From Tistrella mobilis (GTDB lineage: Bacteria > Pseudomonadota > Alphaproteobacteria > Tistrellales > Tistrellaceae): a stretch of 64,000 bases of DNA. The stretch is from contig NZ_CP121017.1 in NCBI RefSeq assembly GCF_041468085.1, forward strand, positions 4,623,501 through 4,687,500. Direction: 5' to 3'. The notes beneath the pieces are model-generated. The model saw only the letters and a program-made list of their open reading frames with translations. It was not told the DNA's origin and ran no database searches. Position numbers and translations under genes: made by a program. Positions 33,555 to 43,595 of this stretch are shown in pieces (positions within the stretch are counted from its first letter, which is position 1; each line of letters starts with the position of its first letter).

Positions 33555-35942
33555 TCAGGTCAGCGACAGGTGGGGCACTTCCCCCCGCTTCCGCAGCGCC
33601 TTGCCCCGGCCCGACAGGCTGGGATTGGTCATGAAATAGGTATGCGCCGAGAAGCCCTCGCCAACCGGGGCCATGCGCTTATACACGCCGTCGGGACCGA
33701 GCGTCCAGCTCTGGAGCGTGTCCTTCAGATTGGCGACCATGATCTGGTCCAGCACCTGCTGGTGCACGGTCGGGTTCTCGATCGGCACCAGGGTTTCCAC
33801 CCGCCGGTCGAAATTGCGCGGCATCCAGTCCGCCGAAGAAATGAACAGTTTCGCCTGGGGCGACGGCAGCGGCTGGCCGTTGCCGAAGCAGACGATGCGG
33901 CTGTGCTCCAGGAAGCGCCCCACGATGCTCTTCACCCGGATGCGCTCCGACAGCCCCGGCACACCCGGACGCAGGCAGCAGATGCCGCGGATGATCAGAT
34001 CGATCTCCACACCCGCCTGCGAGGCGCGGTAGAGCGCATCGATGATCAGCGGGTCGACCAGGCTGTTCATCTTGGCCCAGATCGCCGCCGGCCGGCCGGC
34101 CTGGGCATTGGCGATCTCGCCGTCGATATGCTCCAGCAGACGCAGGCGCACGCCGCGCGGGCTGACCGCGATCTTCTCGAAATGTGACGGCTCGGCATAG
34201 CCGGTCAGGTAGTTGAACAGATAGGCCGCATCACGGCACAGCGCCTGATCGTCGGTGAAGAACGACAGGTCGGTATAGATCTTGGCCGTGATCGGATGAT
34301 AGTTGCCGGTGCCGAAATGAACATAGGTCGTCAGCCCCTCGCCTTCGCGCCGGACCACCAGGCTCAGCTTGGCGTGGGTCTTGAGCGAGATGAAGCCGTA
34401 GACCACCTGCACGCCCGCACGCTCCAGGTCGCGCGCCCAGCGGATATTGGCCTCCTCGTCGAAGCGGGCCTTCAGCTCGACCAGGGCGGTCACCGACTTG
34501 CCGGCCTCGGCGGCGGCGACCAGCGCCTTCACGATCGGGCTGTCATTGCTGGTGCGATAGAGCGTCTGCTTGATCGCCACCACATTCGGATCCATCGCCG
34601 CCTGGCGCAGGAACTGCACCACCACGTCGAAGCTCTCGTAAGGATGGTGGACGATCATGTCCTTCTGGCGGATCGCCGCAAAACAGTCGCCGCCATGTTC
34701 GCGGATCCGCTCAGGAAAGCGGCTGTTGAAGCTCTGGAACTTCAGGTCCGGCCGGTCGTCGATGATCAGCTGGCGGATATCGGCCATGCCGGGCATGGCG
34801 GTCACCACCACCATATCGGGGCTCTTCACCCCCAGTTGGCCCGACACGAAATTGCGCAGGCCTTCCGGCATCTCGTCGTCGATCTCAAGATGGATCACGC
34901 TGCCGCGACGGCGGCGCTTCAGCGCGCTCTCGAACAGCCGGACCAGGTCTTCGGCCTCTTCCTCGATTTCCAGATCGCTGTCGCGCAGCACCCGGAACTC
35001 GCCCGAGGCGATGACGTCATAGCCCGGGAACAGGCCGTCGATCAGCAGCAGGATCGTGTCCTCGATGCCGATCATCCGGACCTCGTCGGTTTCCGGCAGC
35101 CGCACGAAGCGGCCGACCTGGGCCGGCAGGCGGACCAGGGCATTCATCATCGTGCCGTCGGCCTTGCGGCGCAGCTCCAGCACCAGCGCCAGACCGCCAT
35201 TCGGGATGAAGGGGAAAGGATGCGCCGGATCGACGGCGAGCGGGGTCAGCACCGGGAAGATCTGGTTGCGGAAATGCTCGTCCAGCCAGACCCGCTCCTT
35301 CTTGGTCAGCTCCGACGGCGAAACCACCCGGATGCCCTGCTCCTTCAGCTCCCGGCGCAGCATGCGCACCGACCGCTGCTGCTCGCGCATCGTATCATGG
35401 GTGCGCTGGCGGATCTGGCGCAGCTGCTGGGCGGGTGTCAGCCCGTCCTGGCCGATCAGCTCGATGCCCATCTCCACCTGGCTCCACAGGCCCGCCACGC
35501 GGACCATGTAGAACTCATCCAGGTTGTTGGCAGAGATCGACAGGAAACGCACCCGCTCCAGCAGCGGATGGCGGGTGTTCCAGCTCTCTTCCAGGACACG
35601 ATTGTTGAAGGCCAGCCACGACAGCTCGCGGTTGATGAAGCGCTGGGGCGAGGTGATGTCGATCCGCCGCTGACCGCGCGCCGGCCGGCTTGCCGCCGGG
35701 GCCGGGGCTGCCGCAGGCTCCACCGCCACCGTCGCCGCCGCCACCGCCCGGGCCTCGACCTCGGCTGCACTTTCTCCGGAGCTCGGCACGACGCTCGCGG
35801 CACCTGCCGCCGCAGCCGCTTCGGCCGCCGCCGTTTCGCTCAAGGTCTCGGGTACCCCGGCCTCGACGGCCGTTTCCACCGCCGGGGCCGCGGCGGCGTC
35901 GGTTTCGGTGACAGGCTGCGCGGCGCGGGGGGTGGTCGGCAA
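33555..35942 (-). CDS. ppk: Polyphosphate kinase 1
   Basis: A PPK1 enzyme (795 residues from TTG 35942) that polymerises ATP gamma-phosphate. Core motifs: [83 protein letters not shown] (phosphohistidine), [14 protein letters not shown] and [20 protein letters not shown]. The first about 90 residues are an Ala/Pro/Glu-rich, low-complexity tail absent from typical PPK1 (about 690-720 residues). No ATG exists before the conserved core. TTG 35942 has AGGAGAG at ideal distance; TTG 35984 is an alternative with no ribosome-binding site. Followed by ppx. Confidence 0.93.
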   Translation of the reverse strand: MPTTPRAAQPVTETDAAAAPAVETAVEAGVPETLSETAAAEAAAAAGAASVVPSSGESAAEVEARAVAAATVAVEPAAAPAPAASRPARGQRRIDITSPQRFINRELSWLAFNNRVLEESWNTRHPLLERVRFLSISANNLDEFYMVRVAGLWSQVEMGIELIGQDGLTPAQQLRQIRQRTHDTMREQQRSVRMLRRELKEQGIRVVSPSELTKKERVWLDEHFRNQIFPVLTPLAVDPAHPFPFIPNGGLALVLELRRKADGTMMNALVRLPAQVGRFVRLPETDEVRMIGIEDTILLLIDGLFPGYDVIASGEFRVLRDSDLEIEEEAEDLVRLFESALKRRRRGSVIHLEIDDEMPEGLRNFVSGQLGVKSPDMVVVTAMPGMADIRQLIIDDRPDLKFQSFNSRFPERIREHGGDCFAAIRQKDMIVHHPYESFDVVVQFLRQAAMDPNVVAIKQTLYRTSNDSPIVKALVAAAEAGKSVTALVELKARFDEEANIRWARDLERAGVQVVYGFISLKTHAKLSLVVRREGEGLTTYVHFGTGNYHPITAKIYTDLSFFTDDQALCRDAAYLFNYLTGYAEPSHFEKIAVSPRGVRLRLLEHIDGEIANAQAGRPAAIWAKMNSLVDPLIIDALYRASQAGVEIDLIIRGICCLRPGVPGLSERIRVKSIVGRFLEHSRIVCFGNGQPLPSPQAKLFISSADWMPRNFDRRVETLVPIENPTVHQQVLDQIMVANLKDTLQSWTLGPDGVYKRMAPVGEGFSAHTYFMTNPSLSGRGKALRKRGEVPHLSLT

Positions 35943-36089
35943 GATGGCTCTCCTGGGCGGGGTCTCTGGCGTGAAAAACGACAATCACGATAGCGGATCT
36001 TTGTTGCGGATGCATGATCGAGATGCCATTTCGCGCCTGAGCCCGCGGATCGGACCGCGGCCCCCACGCCCCAGGGAGACTGCCCCCGG

Positions 36090-36608
36090 ATGCCGCGCCT
36101 GATCCTGCTCCGCCATGCCAAATCGGCCTGGGACGATCCCGCCCTCGCCGACCACGACCGGCCGCTCAACCGCCGCGGCCGCACCGCCGCCCGGCTGATG
36201 GCCAAACCGGTGGCCGAAGCGGCCCCGGATCTGGTGCTCTGCTCCACCGCCCGCCGCACGCGCGAAACGGTGGAGCGCATGGTCGAGGCCGGCGCCTTCC
36301 CCGCCGGCCGCGTGGTTCACGACCGCGAGCTCTACCATGCCACCCCGGCCGCCATCCTGGCCGTGGTCCGCGCCCGGGCGGCCGATCACCCGTCGGTGAT
36401 GGTGGTCGGCCACAACCCCGGCCTGCACGAGCTGGCAGCCGCCATGGCAACCGCAGGCGACGACGAGGCCCGCGCGGCGCTCGCCGCCAAATTCCCGACC
36501 GCCGCCCTCGCCGTTCTCGATCTCGAGAACGCGGGATGGCAGCCGGGTGCGGCCCGGCTGATCCGCTTCGTCACCCCACGGATGCTGGAGGCCGCGGCCG
36601 GTCAGTGA
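36090..36608 (+). CDS. Histidine phosphatase, SixA-like
   Basis: A 172-residue histidine-phosphatase-superfamily protein. The catalytic RHA/RHG-type motif is at the N-terminus (LILLRHAKSAWDD, His near residue 8), with LNRRGRTAARLM, CSTARRTRETVERM and the second His in MVVGHNPGLHELAA. SixA removes phosphate from phosphohistidine of His-phosphotransfer proteins. AGGGAGA lies upstream of ATG 36090. It is divergent from ppk and overlaps the convergent ABM gene by 7 bp. The actual substrate is unknown. Confidence 0.9.
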   Translation: MPRLILLRHAKSAWDDPALADHDRPLNRRGRTAARLMAKPVAEAAPDLVLCSTARRTRETVERMVEAGAFPAGRVVHDRELYHATPAAILAVVRARAADHPSVMVVGHNPGLHELAAAMATAGDDEARAALAAKFPTAALAVLDLENAGWQPGAARLIRFVTPRMLEAAAGQ

Positions 36609-36946
36609 CGACCGATCAGGCTGTCCTCCGGCGCCTCGGCCCGCTGGTGCAGGCCGTAATCCCTGAGCACGGTCATCACCCGCACGTGGTAGTCGTGAAA
36701 GATCCGGTCGCGCCCAGCCTTCTGTGCCGAAAGATGAGGGTCGAGATTGCGCCAGCGCAGGACCGCCTCCTCGTCCTCCCAGATCGTCACCGACATCACC
36801 TTGGCCGGATGGAGCGTGCTTTGAAAGCACTCTACGGAGATGAAGCCCTCCATCTTCTGCAGCATGGGCTGTAACCGGTTCACCATGTTCACGTAGGTCT
36901 GATTCTGTCCGGGCACGGCTTCGAGTTCGAAAGTCACGACGATCAT
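36602..36946 (-). CDS. Antibiotic biosynthesis monooxygenase (ABM)-domain protein
   Basis: A 114-residue protein with the dimeric ferredoxin-like ABM fold: IVVTFELEAVPGQNQTYVNM, LQKMEGFISVECFQST, VMSVTIWEDEEAVLRWRN and HDYHVRVMTVLRDYG. Family members are cofactor-free monooxygenases, haem-degrading enzymes or simply small-molecule binders. It begins 11 bp after the glyA-like stop, with AAGGAAA upstream of ATG 36946, so it belongs to the benE/aminotransferase/SHMT cluster. Its role there is unknown. Confidence 0.82.
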   Translation of the reverse strand: MIVVTFELEAVPGQNQTYVNMVNRLQPMLQKMEGFISVECFQSTLHPAKVMSVTIWEDEEAVLRWRNLDPHLSAQKAGRDRIFHDYHVRVMTVLRDYGLHQRAEAPEDSLIGRH

Positions 36947-36957
36947 CTGGCGTTTCC

Positions 36958-38244
36958 TTAACGAGCGTTATGTATGGCAGGGCGATAGACCGGGTAGCGG
37001 CGGCAGAGCGTGACGACCTGTTCCCGAACCCGGTCGCGGACGGTCGGGGCTGCGCCCGTTCCCAGCGCGTCGAGCACATCGGCCAGCCAGCCCGCCAGGG
37101 CCTCGCACTCGGCGATGCCGAAGCCGCGGGTGGTGACGGCGGGCGTGCCGATACGCAGGCCCGAGGTGACGAAAGGGGAGCGCGGATCACCGGGCACGGC
37201 GTTCTTGTTGGCGGTGATCCAGGCATCGGCCAGCGCGGCATCGGCATCGCGGCCGGTGAACGGGCGGTCCGAGAGATCGATCAGCATCATGTGATTGTCG
37301 GTCCCGCCCGAGACGATCCGGTAGCCGCGCTCCATGATCACCCGGGCCATCGCCCGGGCATTGGCCAGAACCTGCTTCTGATAGGTCCGGAACCCGGGCG
37401 ACAGCGCCTCCCTGAACGCCACCGCCTTGGCCGCGATCACATGCATGGCCGGCCCGCCCTGGGTGCCGGGAAAGACCGCACCGTCGAGCTTGCGACAGAA
37501 ATCCTCCCCCTGCCCCTTCGCCAGGATCAGCCCGCCGCGGGGGCCGCGCAGGGTCTTGTGGGTGGTGCTGGTCACGACATGGGCATGTGGCAGGGGGTCG
37601 GGATATTCACCCGCCGCCACCAGGCCGGCGACATGGGCCATATCGACCCAGAAGATCGCCTCGACCTCGTCGGCGATCGCCCGCATACGCGCCCAGTCCT
37701 TGCGCCGGGAATAGGCCGAGAAGCCGCCGATCAGCATCCGTGGCCGGGTCTCGCGGGCGATGCGGGCCATGTCGTCATAGTCGATCAGCCCGGTTTCGGG
37801 ATTGAGCCCGTAGGGCACGATCCGATAGTGGCGGCCCGAGAAATTGGCCGGGTTGCCGTGGGTCAGATGGCCGCCCTGGGACAGGTTCATCCCCATCACC
37901 GTGTCGCCGGGCCGCACCAGCGCCAGGAAGATCGCCGCACTGGCCTGGGCGCCGGCATGAGGCTGAACGTTGGCATAGTCGCAGTCGAACAGGGTCTTTG
38001 CCCGATCGATTGCCAGCCGTTCGGCAACATCGACATTCTGGCAGCCGCTGTAGAAGCGCCGGCCGGGATAGCCCTCGGCATATTTGTTGGTGAAGACCGA
38101 GTTCTGCACCGCCATCACAAGCGGGCTTGCGTAGTTTTCCGAGGCGATCAGCTCGACATGATCTTCCTGACGATCTTCCTCAGAGGCGATCGCCCGGGCA
38201 AGTTCGGGATCGACATCGGCAAGGCGGATGGACGGATCGTACAT
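36958..38244 (-). CDS. Serine hydroxymethyltransferase-like enzyme (divergent GlyA)
   Basis: A 428-residue fold-type I PLP enzyme. It aligns with E. coli GlyA almost without gaps in the first 110 residues: [34 protein letters not shown] (Tyr55, Glu57, Tyr65 kept), [14 protein letters not shown] (PLP Lys) and [11 protein letters not shown]. The loop that in E. coli GlyA reads SGS at 97-99 is AGA here (PHAGAQAS), removing two hydroxyls near the PLP phosphate, and CEYVD is CQNVD. This suggests a paralogue, perhaps acting on a substituted serine or another beta-hydroxy amino acid. It sits in a MocR-linked cluster, not in a folate or nucleotide operon. Confidence 0.85.
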   Translation of the reverse strand: MYDPSIRLADVDPELARAIASEEDRQEDHVELIASENYASPLVMAVQNSVFTNKYAEGYPGRRFYSGCQNVDVAERLAIDRAKTLFDCDYANVQPHAGAQASAAIFLALVRPGDTVMGMNLSQGGHLTHGNPANFSGRHYRIVPYGLNPETGLIDYDDMARIARETRPRMLIGGFSAYSRRKDWARMRAIADEVEAIFWVDMAHVAGLVAAGEYPDPLPHAHVVTSTTHKTLRGPRGGLILAKGQGEDFCRKLDGAVFPGTQGGPAMHVIAAKAVAFREALSPGFRTYQKQVLANARAMARVIMERGYRIVSGGTDNHMMLIDLSDRPFTGRDADAALADAWITANKNAVPGDPRSPFVTSGLRIGTPAVTTRGFGIAECEALAGWLADVLDALGTGAAPTVRDRVREQVVTLCRRYPVYRPAIHNAR

Positions 38245-38275
38245 GGCGGGGCTCCCATCTGTCCGGGGGGCAGGG

Positions 38276-39486
<1,211 letters not shown>

Positions 39487-39490
<4 letters not shown>

Positions 39491-40728
39491 CGGGCCGCTC
39501 CTTCCTGCGAGGCCGGGGGCGTGATCGGCCGGGCAGCCGGGCCGCGGCCACGGCGGTCGAGCGCCAGATGGGCCAGAAGCCCGATCAGCAATCCCCAGAA
39601 GGCACCGCCGATGCCGAGCATGGTGATGTTGGCGGCGGCCGCCAGGAAAGTGATCAGCGCCGCCTCGCGGCCCGCCGGATCGGCAAGCGCCGAAGCCAGA
39701 CTGCCGCCGATCGTGCCCAGCAGGGCAAGCCCGGCGAGGGTGGTGATGAAGGTTGCAGGCAGGGCCATGAAGACGGCCGCCAGGGTCACACCGAACACGC
39801 CGACCAGAATATAGGCCACCCCCGCCGCGATACCGGCGACCCAGCGTTTCGAGGGGTCTTCATGCGCCTCGGGGCCCGTGCAGATCGCCGCCGTGATCGC
39901 CGCCAGATTGAAGGCATGGGAGCCGAAGGGCGCCATCAGCAGCGAGCCGATCCCGGTGACGGTCACGATCGGGCTGGCGCTGGTCCGGTAGCCGTCATTG
40001 CGCAGCACCAGCATGCCCGGCATGTACTGCCCGGTCAGGGTGATCAGGAACAGCGGCAGGGCCACGGACAGCAGGGCGTTGAGCGAAAAGGCCGGCATGG
40101 TGAAGACGGGGGCTGCGACCGCAAGCTCCAGCCCCTCCAGATCCACCCGCCCCTGAACGAGCAGGAATCCGAGGCCAAGCACCAGAATGCCGACCACTGC
40201 ATAGCGGGCAGTGAAGCGTTTGATCGTCACATAGGCCAGGATCAGCAGCCCGGCGAGCAGCGGGTCGATGCTCATGCCGCCGAAGGCGCCGATACCGAAC
40301 TGGAGGAGGATGCCGGCGAGCAGACCGGCAGCCACCCCCGGCGGGATCAGCCGGATCACCCTGTCGAAACAGCCGGACAGGCCAAGCAGCACGAAGCCCG
40401 CCGCCGAGATCAGATAGGCGCCGACGGCCTCGGCATAGGGCGTGGTCTGCAGTGCCACCACCAGGAAGGCGGCGGCCGGGGTCGACCAGGCGGTGATGAT
40501 CGGGGCCCGGAACCGCCAGCTGAGAATGAGCCCGGTGATGCCCACGCCGATCGAGACCGACCACACCCACGAGGCCGTCAGTGCCGGGTCGAGCCCGGCC
40601 ACGCGGGCTGCCTGGAAGACCAGAATGAAGGTCCCGCCGTAATTGACGATGACCGAGACGAGACCGGCCACGACCGGATGGACGAGGTCGGCGGGGCCGA
40701 TGGCGCGCGACTGAGCGGATGAGCGCAT
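39487..40728 (-). CDS. BenE-family benzoate/H+ symporter-like transporter
   Basis: A 413-residue membrane protein with about twelve hydrophobic segments. Family motifs: HPVVAGLVSVIVNYGGTFIL, FRAPIITAWSTPAAAFLVV, CFDRVIRLIPPGVAAGLLAG, FGSHAFNLAAITAAICTGPE and HEDPSKRWVAGIAAGVAYIL. BenE proteins import aromatic acids with protons, but specificity varies. ATG 40728 has GGAGGA upstream; the longer open frame is not supported. It is the first gene of the minus-strand cluster with the aminotransferase, SHMT-like and ABM genes, and is divergent from the MocR regulator. Confidence 0.88.
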
Positions 40729-40938
40729 GGCGTCGGGGATCCTCCGTAACGACGGGACCGCCCGCTCGGGGGCGGCGCCTTCTCGTAGCGCGCCAATGGC
40801 GGGTTGAGCCCGGACACTTTCAGAGAGATGGCCAGACCACTTTGCCCGGGTGCCGCGAATGTGCATGCCGATGGCGCCGATCCCTGCGGCTGCATAGAAT
40901 GTCCGGGTATCGCGCCATGCTTGCCGGCGCCCCTGTCA

Positions 40939-42468
40939 GTGAAGCCGCACGCCCTGAAAACCTTCGAACTCGACACGCTGAAGATCCGTCTGGCGGATGC
41001 CGACATGCAGCGCCTGGACCTGCATCAACGCATCCAGCGGGCGTTGAGCGGGTTGATCCTCGACGGCGCCCTGGCTCCCGGCATGAAGCTGCCGGCCAGC
41101 CGCCGGCTGGCGGCCTCGCTCGGCATCGCCCGCGACACGGTTGAGAATGCCTATGTCCAGCTGCATCGCGACGGCTTCATCATCCGGCGCGAAGGCTCGG
41201 GCAGCTATGTCTCGCCAACCCTTGGTGCCGATCTCGAAGGGGCTGCCCGCCGCCGGCTCCGCCGGCAGGCGCAGGCGCCACATGGCCCGGCCGGCGGAGC
41301 CGGGCTGAGCCGGCGCGGCCGGAGGGTCCTGGAAAGCGGCGGCGTGACCGACCAGCGCGCGGTCCGCCCGTTCGTGACCGGCCTGCCCGAGACCTGCACC
41401 TTCCCGACCGAGATCTGGGAACGCCTGCAACGCCGGGTGATCCGCGACCATCGCGACGGCATCCTGCTGCATGGCGACCCGCAGGGGGCCGCACCGCTGC
41501 GCGAGGCGATCGCCGCCTATCTCACCCTGGAGCGCGGCGCCGGGGTGGCGGCAGACCAGATCCTGGTGCTGAGCAGCACCCGCCAGGCGCTCTATCTCTG
41601 CGCCCAGCTTCTGGTCGATGCCGGCGGGCCGATCCTGATGGAGAATCCCGGCTATTTCGGCGCCCGCAAGGCCTTCGAGGCCGCCGAGGCGCGGATCGTG
41701 CCGATCCCGGTCGATGCCCGGGGCATCCGGGCCGACCTGGTCAGGGCCGATCAGAGCGGTGCGGCCTGCGTCTATGTCACGCCGTCACACCAGTATCCGA
41801 CCGGCGCCACGCTGTCGCTGGACCGCCGGATCGACCTGATCGCCTGGGCCGCAGAGACCGGTGGCTGGATCATCGAAGACGATTACGACAGCGAGTTCCA
41901 CTATGACGGTCTGCCGACCGCCTGCGTCCAGGGCCTCGACCGCGAGCGGCGGACGATCTATATCGGCACCTTCGCCAAGACGCTCTATCCCGGTCTGCGG
42001 CTCGGCTATATGGCCCTGCCCCCGACTCTGGTCGAGGCCTTCACCCGCGCCCGCAGCATCATCGACGGCCACACCCCGCAGCTGCAGCAGCTCACCCTCG
42101 CCCGCTTCATGGCCGACGGGCATTACAATGCCCATATCCGGGCCATGCGCAAACTCTATGCCGGCCGCCGGCAGGTGATGCTCGATGCCATCACCCGGCA
42201 TCTGGACGGCATCGCCACCGCCACCCGCCCGGCCGGCGGCCTGCAGATCCCCTGTTTCCTGGAGCCCGGCTGGCCGGAAGCCGATACCATCGCCCGCGCC
42301 GCCGCAGCCGGGCTTGTGCTGCCGGGCCTCGGCCGCCTGCATATCGGCCCCGGCGCCCGCCCCGGCTGGCTGCTGGGCTACGCCTCCCTCGCCGCCCACG
42401 AGATCGAGGCCGCCATGCTCCGCCTGGGGGGCGTGTTGCGCCAGGGGCACAGCAACGGGGTGCCGTAA
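40939..42468 (+). CDS. MocR-family (GntR/aminotransferase fusion) transcriptional regulator
   Basis: About 509 residues from GTG 40939. An N-terminal GntR winged helix (LHQRIQRALSGLILDGALAP, LPASRRLAASLGIARDTVEN, YVQLHRDGFIIRREGSGSYV) is fused to a full aminotransferase-like domain with LSSTRQALYLCAQLLVDAGG, VYVTPSHQYPTGATLSLDRR, IIEDDYDSEFHYDG and the PLP-lysine segment IYIGTFAKTLYPGLRLGYM. MocR proteins such as PdxR, GabR and TauR use PLP and an amino compound as effector. It is divergent from the benE cluster, whose PLP enzymes it probably controls. Earlier in-frame starts at 40828 and 40804 are possible. Confidence 0.9.
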   Translation: MKPHALKTFELDTLKIRLADADMQRLDLHQRIQRALSGLILDGALAPGMKLPASRRLAASLGIARDTVENAYVQLHRDGFIIRREGSGSYVSPTLGADLEGAARRRLRRQAQAPHGPAGGAGLSRRGRRVLESGGVTDQRAVRPFVTGLPETCTFPTEIWERLQRRVIRDHRDGILLHGDPQGAAPLREAIAAYLTLERGAGVAADQILVLSSTRQALYLCAQLLVDAGGPILMENPGYFGARKAFEAAEARIVPIPVDARGIRADLVRADQSGAACVYVTPSHQYPTGATLSLDRRIDLIAWAAETGGWIIEDDYDSEFHYDGLPTACVQGLDRERRTIYIGTFAKTLYPGLRLGYMALPPTLVEAFTRARSIIDGHTPQLQQLTLARFMADGHYNAHIRAMRKLYAGRRQVMLDAITRHLDGIATATRPAGGLQIPCFLEPGWPEADTIARAAAAGLVLPGLGRLHIGPGARPGWLLGYASLAAHEIEAAMLRLGGVLRQGHSNGVP

Positions 42469-42554
42469 GGCATAAGGCTCTGTCGTCCCGCCCCCTGCCA
42501 TGTTCTTATATCCGACAGGATCATATCCGCAGCGGCTCGACGCAGAGGCACCGC

Positions 42555-42746
42555 ATGCCCTTTCCGGCACTGAACAAAGATGATGAGGCAGGCACCGCCA
42601 CAACCCGGTCGCGCCGCACCCTGCTCCAGAAACTTCGCGTCGCAGCTTCAGCAAAAGCGACAGTGGGACCGACCGCGGCCCGCAGTCAGGATTTTCTGTA
42701 CGATGAAGCGGGTCTCCCGCGGTCTGACGGAAACAACACCGCCTGA
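42555..42746 (+). CDS. Possible small hypothetical protein
   Basis: A 63-residue frame (MPFPALNKDDEAGTATTRSR...) in the 295-bp gap between the MocR and GDPD genes. GAGG lies 5-9 nt before the ATG, and the product is hydrophilic and basic, with no recognisable motif. Coding bias is weak and it may be spurious; the rest of the gap shows nothing else I can name. Confidence 0.2.
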   Translation: MPFPALNKDDEAGTATTRSRRTLLQKLRVAASAKATVGPTAARSQDFLYDEAGLPRSDGNNTA

Positions 42747-42763
42747 CGGCAGCCCCCTGGTCC

Positions 42764-43591
42764 TCAACCTTTCCCCGACCACCGGTTCCGCAGCCGGCGC
42801 AGCCAGACCGGCAGAAGCGGGGTGGGCAGCGGGGCGCCCAGGATGCGGTCGGGGGCATCGACGATCGCGGCGGCGGCCCCGGCCCGGATCAGCCGGCGCA
42901 GGCGGCGGCGGCTGTCGGTGCCGTAGACCAGCACCAGCGGCGGATCGGCGCGGCTGCGCAATGTCCTGATCGCGCGCGGGCCGAAGCGGCGGCCGTTGAC
43001 CACCACAAGATCCGCCAGATCGAGCACCTCGGCCAGGACGGCGACATCTCCCGGCCGGCGCAGCACGGGCCCCACCGGCAGGGTCGGCAACAGTCGGGCA
43101 GCCAGGCTCACCACCGCCGCCGAGGTCGAGGTCACCACCAGCCGGCCGGGGGGCAAAGGCGCGGCCTCGATCGCGCGCGCCACGGCGGTCACCAGCCCGA
43201 GCGCCGCTTCTTCCCCCGCCTCCGCCGGCGGCTTCAGTTCCAGATTGAGACCGAGCCCGACCCGGCCGGCCAGCGCCAGGGCGCGCGCCAGGCTCGGCGG
43301 CGGCTCAGCCACCGCCCCTGCCCCGAACCACAGGGCCGCATCCATCCGGGCAAGGTCTGCCGCCGCCACGGCCGCAAGCGGCCCGCGGCCACTGGTGGTG
43401 GCGTCGAGATCAGGATCATGCAGCAGCACCGGCGTGCCGCAGCCGGTCAGCCGCACATCCACTTCGGCCCAGTCGGTGCCGAGCATCGGCACGCCGGCCA
43501 GGGCCTGAAGCGTGTTCTCGGGTGCATGGGCGGCCCCGCCGCGATGGGCGATCAGCCGCCCGCGCGGCAGCAGGACCGGTCGGCGCGCCAC
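42764..43591 (-). CDS. Glycerophosphodiester phosphodiesterase family protein (second GDPD)
   Basis: A 275-residue GDPD. Catalytic segments: RLIAHRGGAAHAPENTLQAL (His, Arg, Glu), WAEVDVRLTGCGTPVLLHDP (metal acid and second His) and LGLNLELKPPAEAGE. It lacks a signal peptide. It differs from the UgpQ at 20.1 kb and is not next to transport genes. It begins 4 bp after the stop of the Pat-type gene, so the two are almost certainly co-transcribed, an unexpected pairing of phosphodiester hydrolysis with protein or acyl-CoA chemistry. Confidence 0.9.
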   Translation of the reverse strand: MARRPVLLPRGRLIAHRGGAAHAPENTLQALAGVPMLGTDWAEVDVRLTGCGTPVLLHDPDLDATTSGRGPLAAVAAADLARMDAALWFGAGAVAEPPPSLARALALAGRVGLGLNLELKPPAEAGEEAALGLVTAVARAIEAAPLPPGRLVVTSTSAAVVSLAARLLPTLPVGPVLRRPGDVAVLAEVLDLADLVVVNGRRFGPRAIRTLRSRADPPLVLVYGTDSRRRLRRLIRAGAAAAIVDAPDRILGAPLPTPLLPVWLRRLRNRWSGKG

Positions 43592-43595
43592 CGGT

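Noticed and set aside
38245-38275. Glycine riboswitch before the glyA-like gene
   Set aside because: Only 31 bp separate it from the aminotransferase gene, too short for an aptamer, and no motif is visible.
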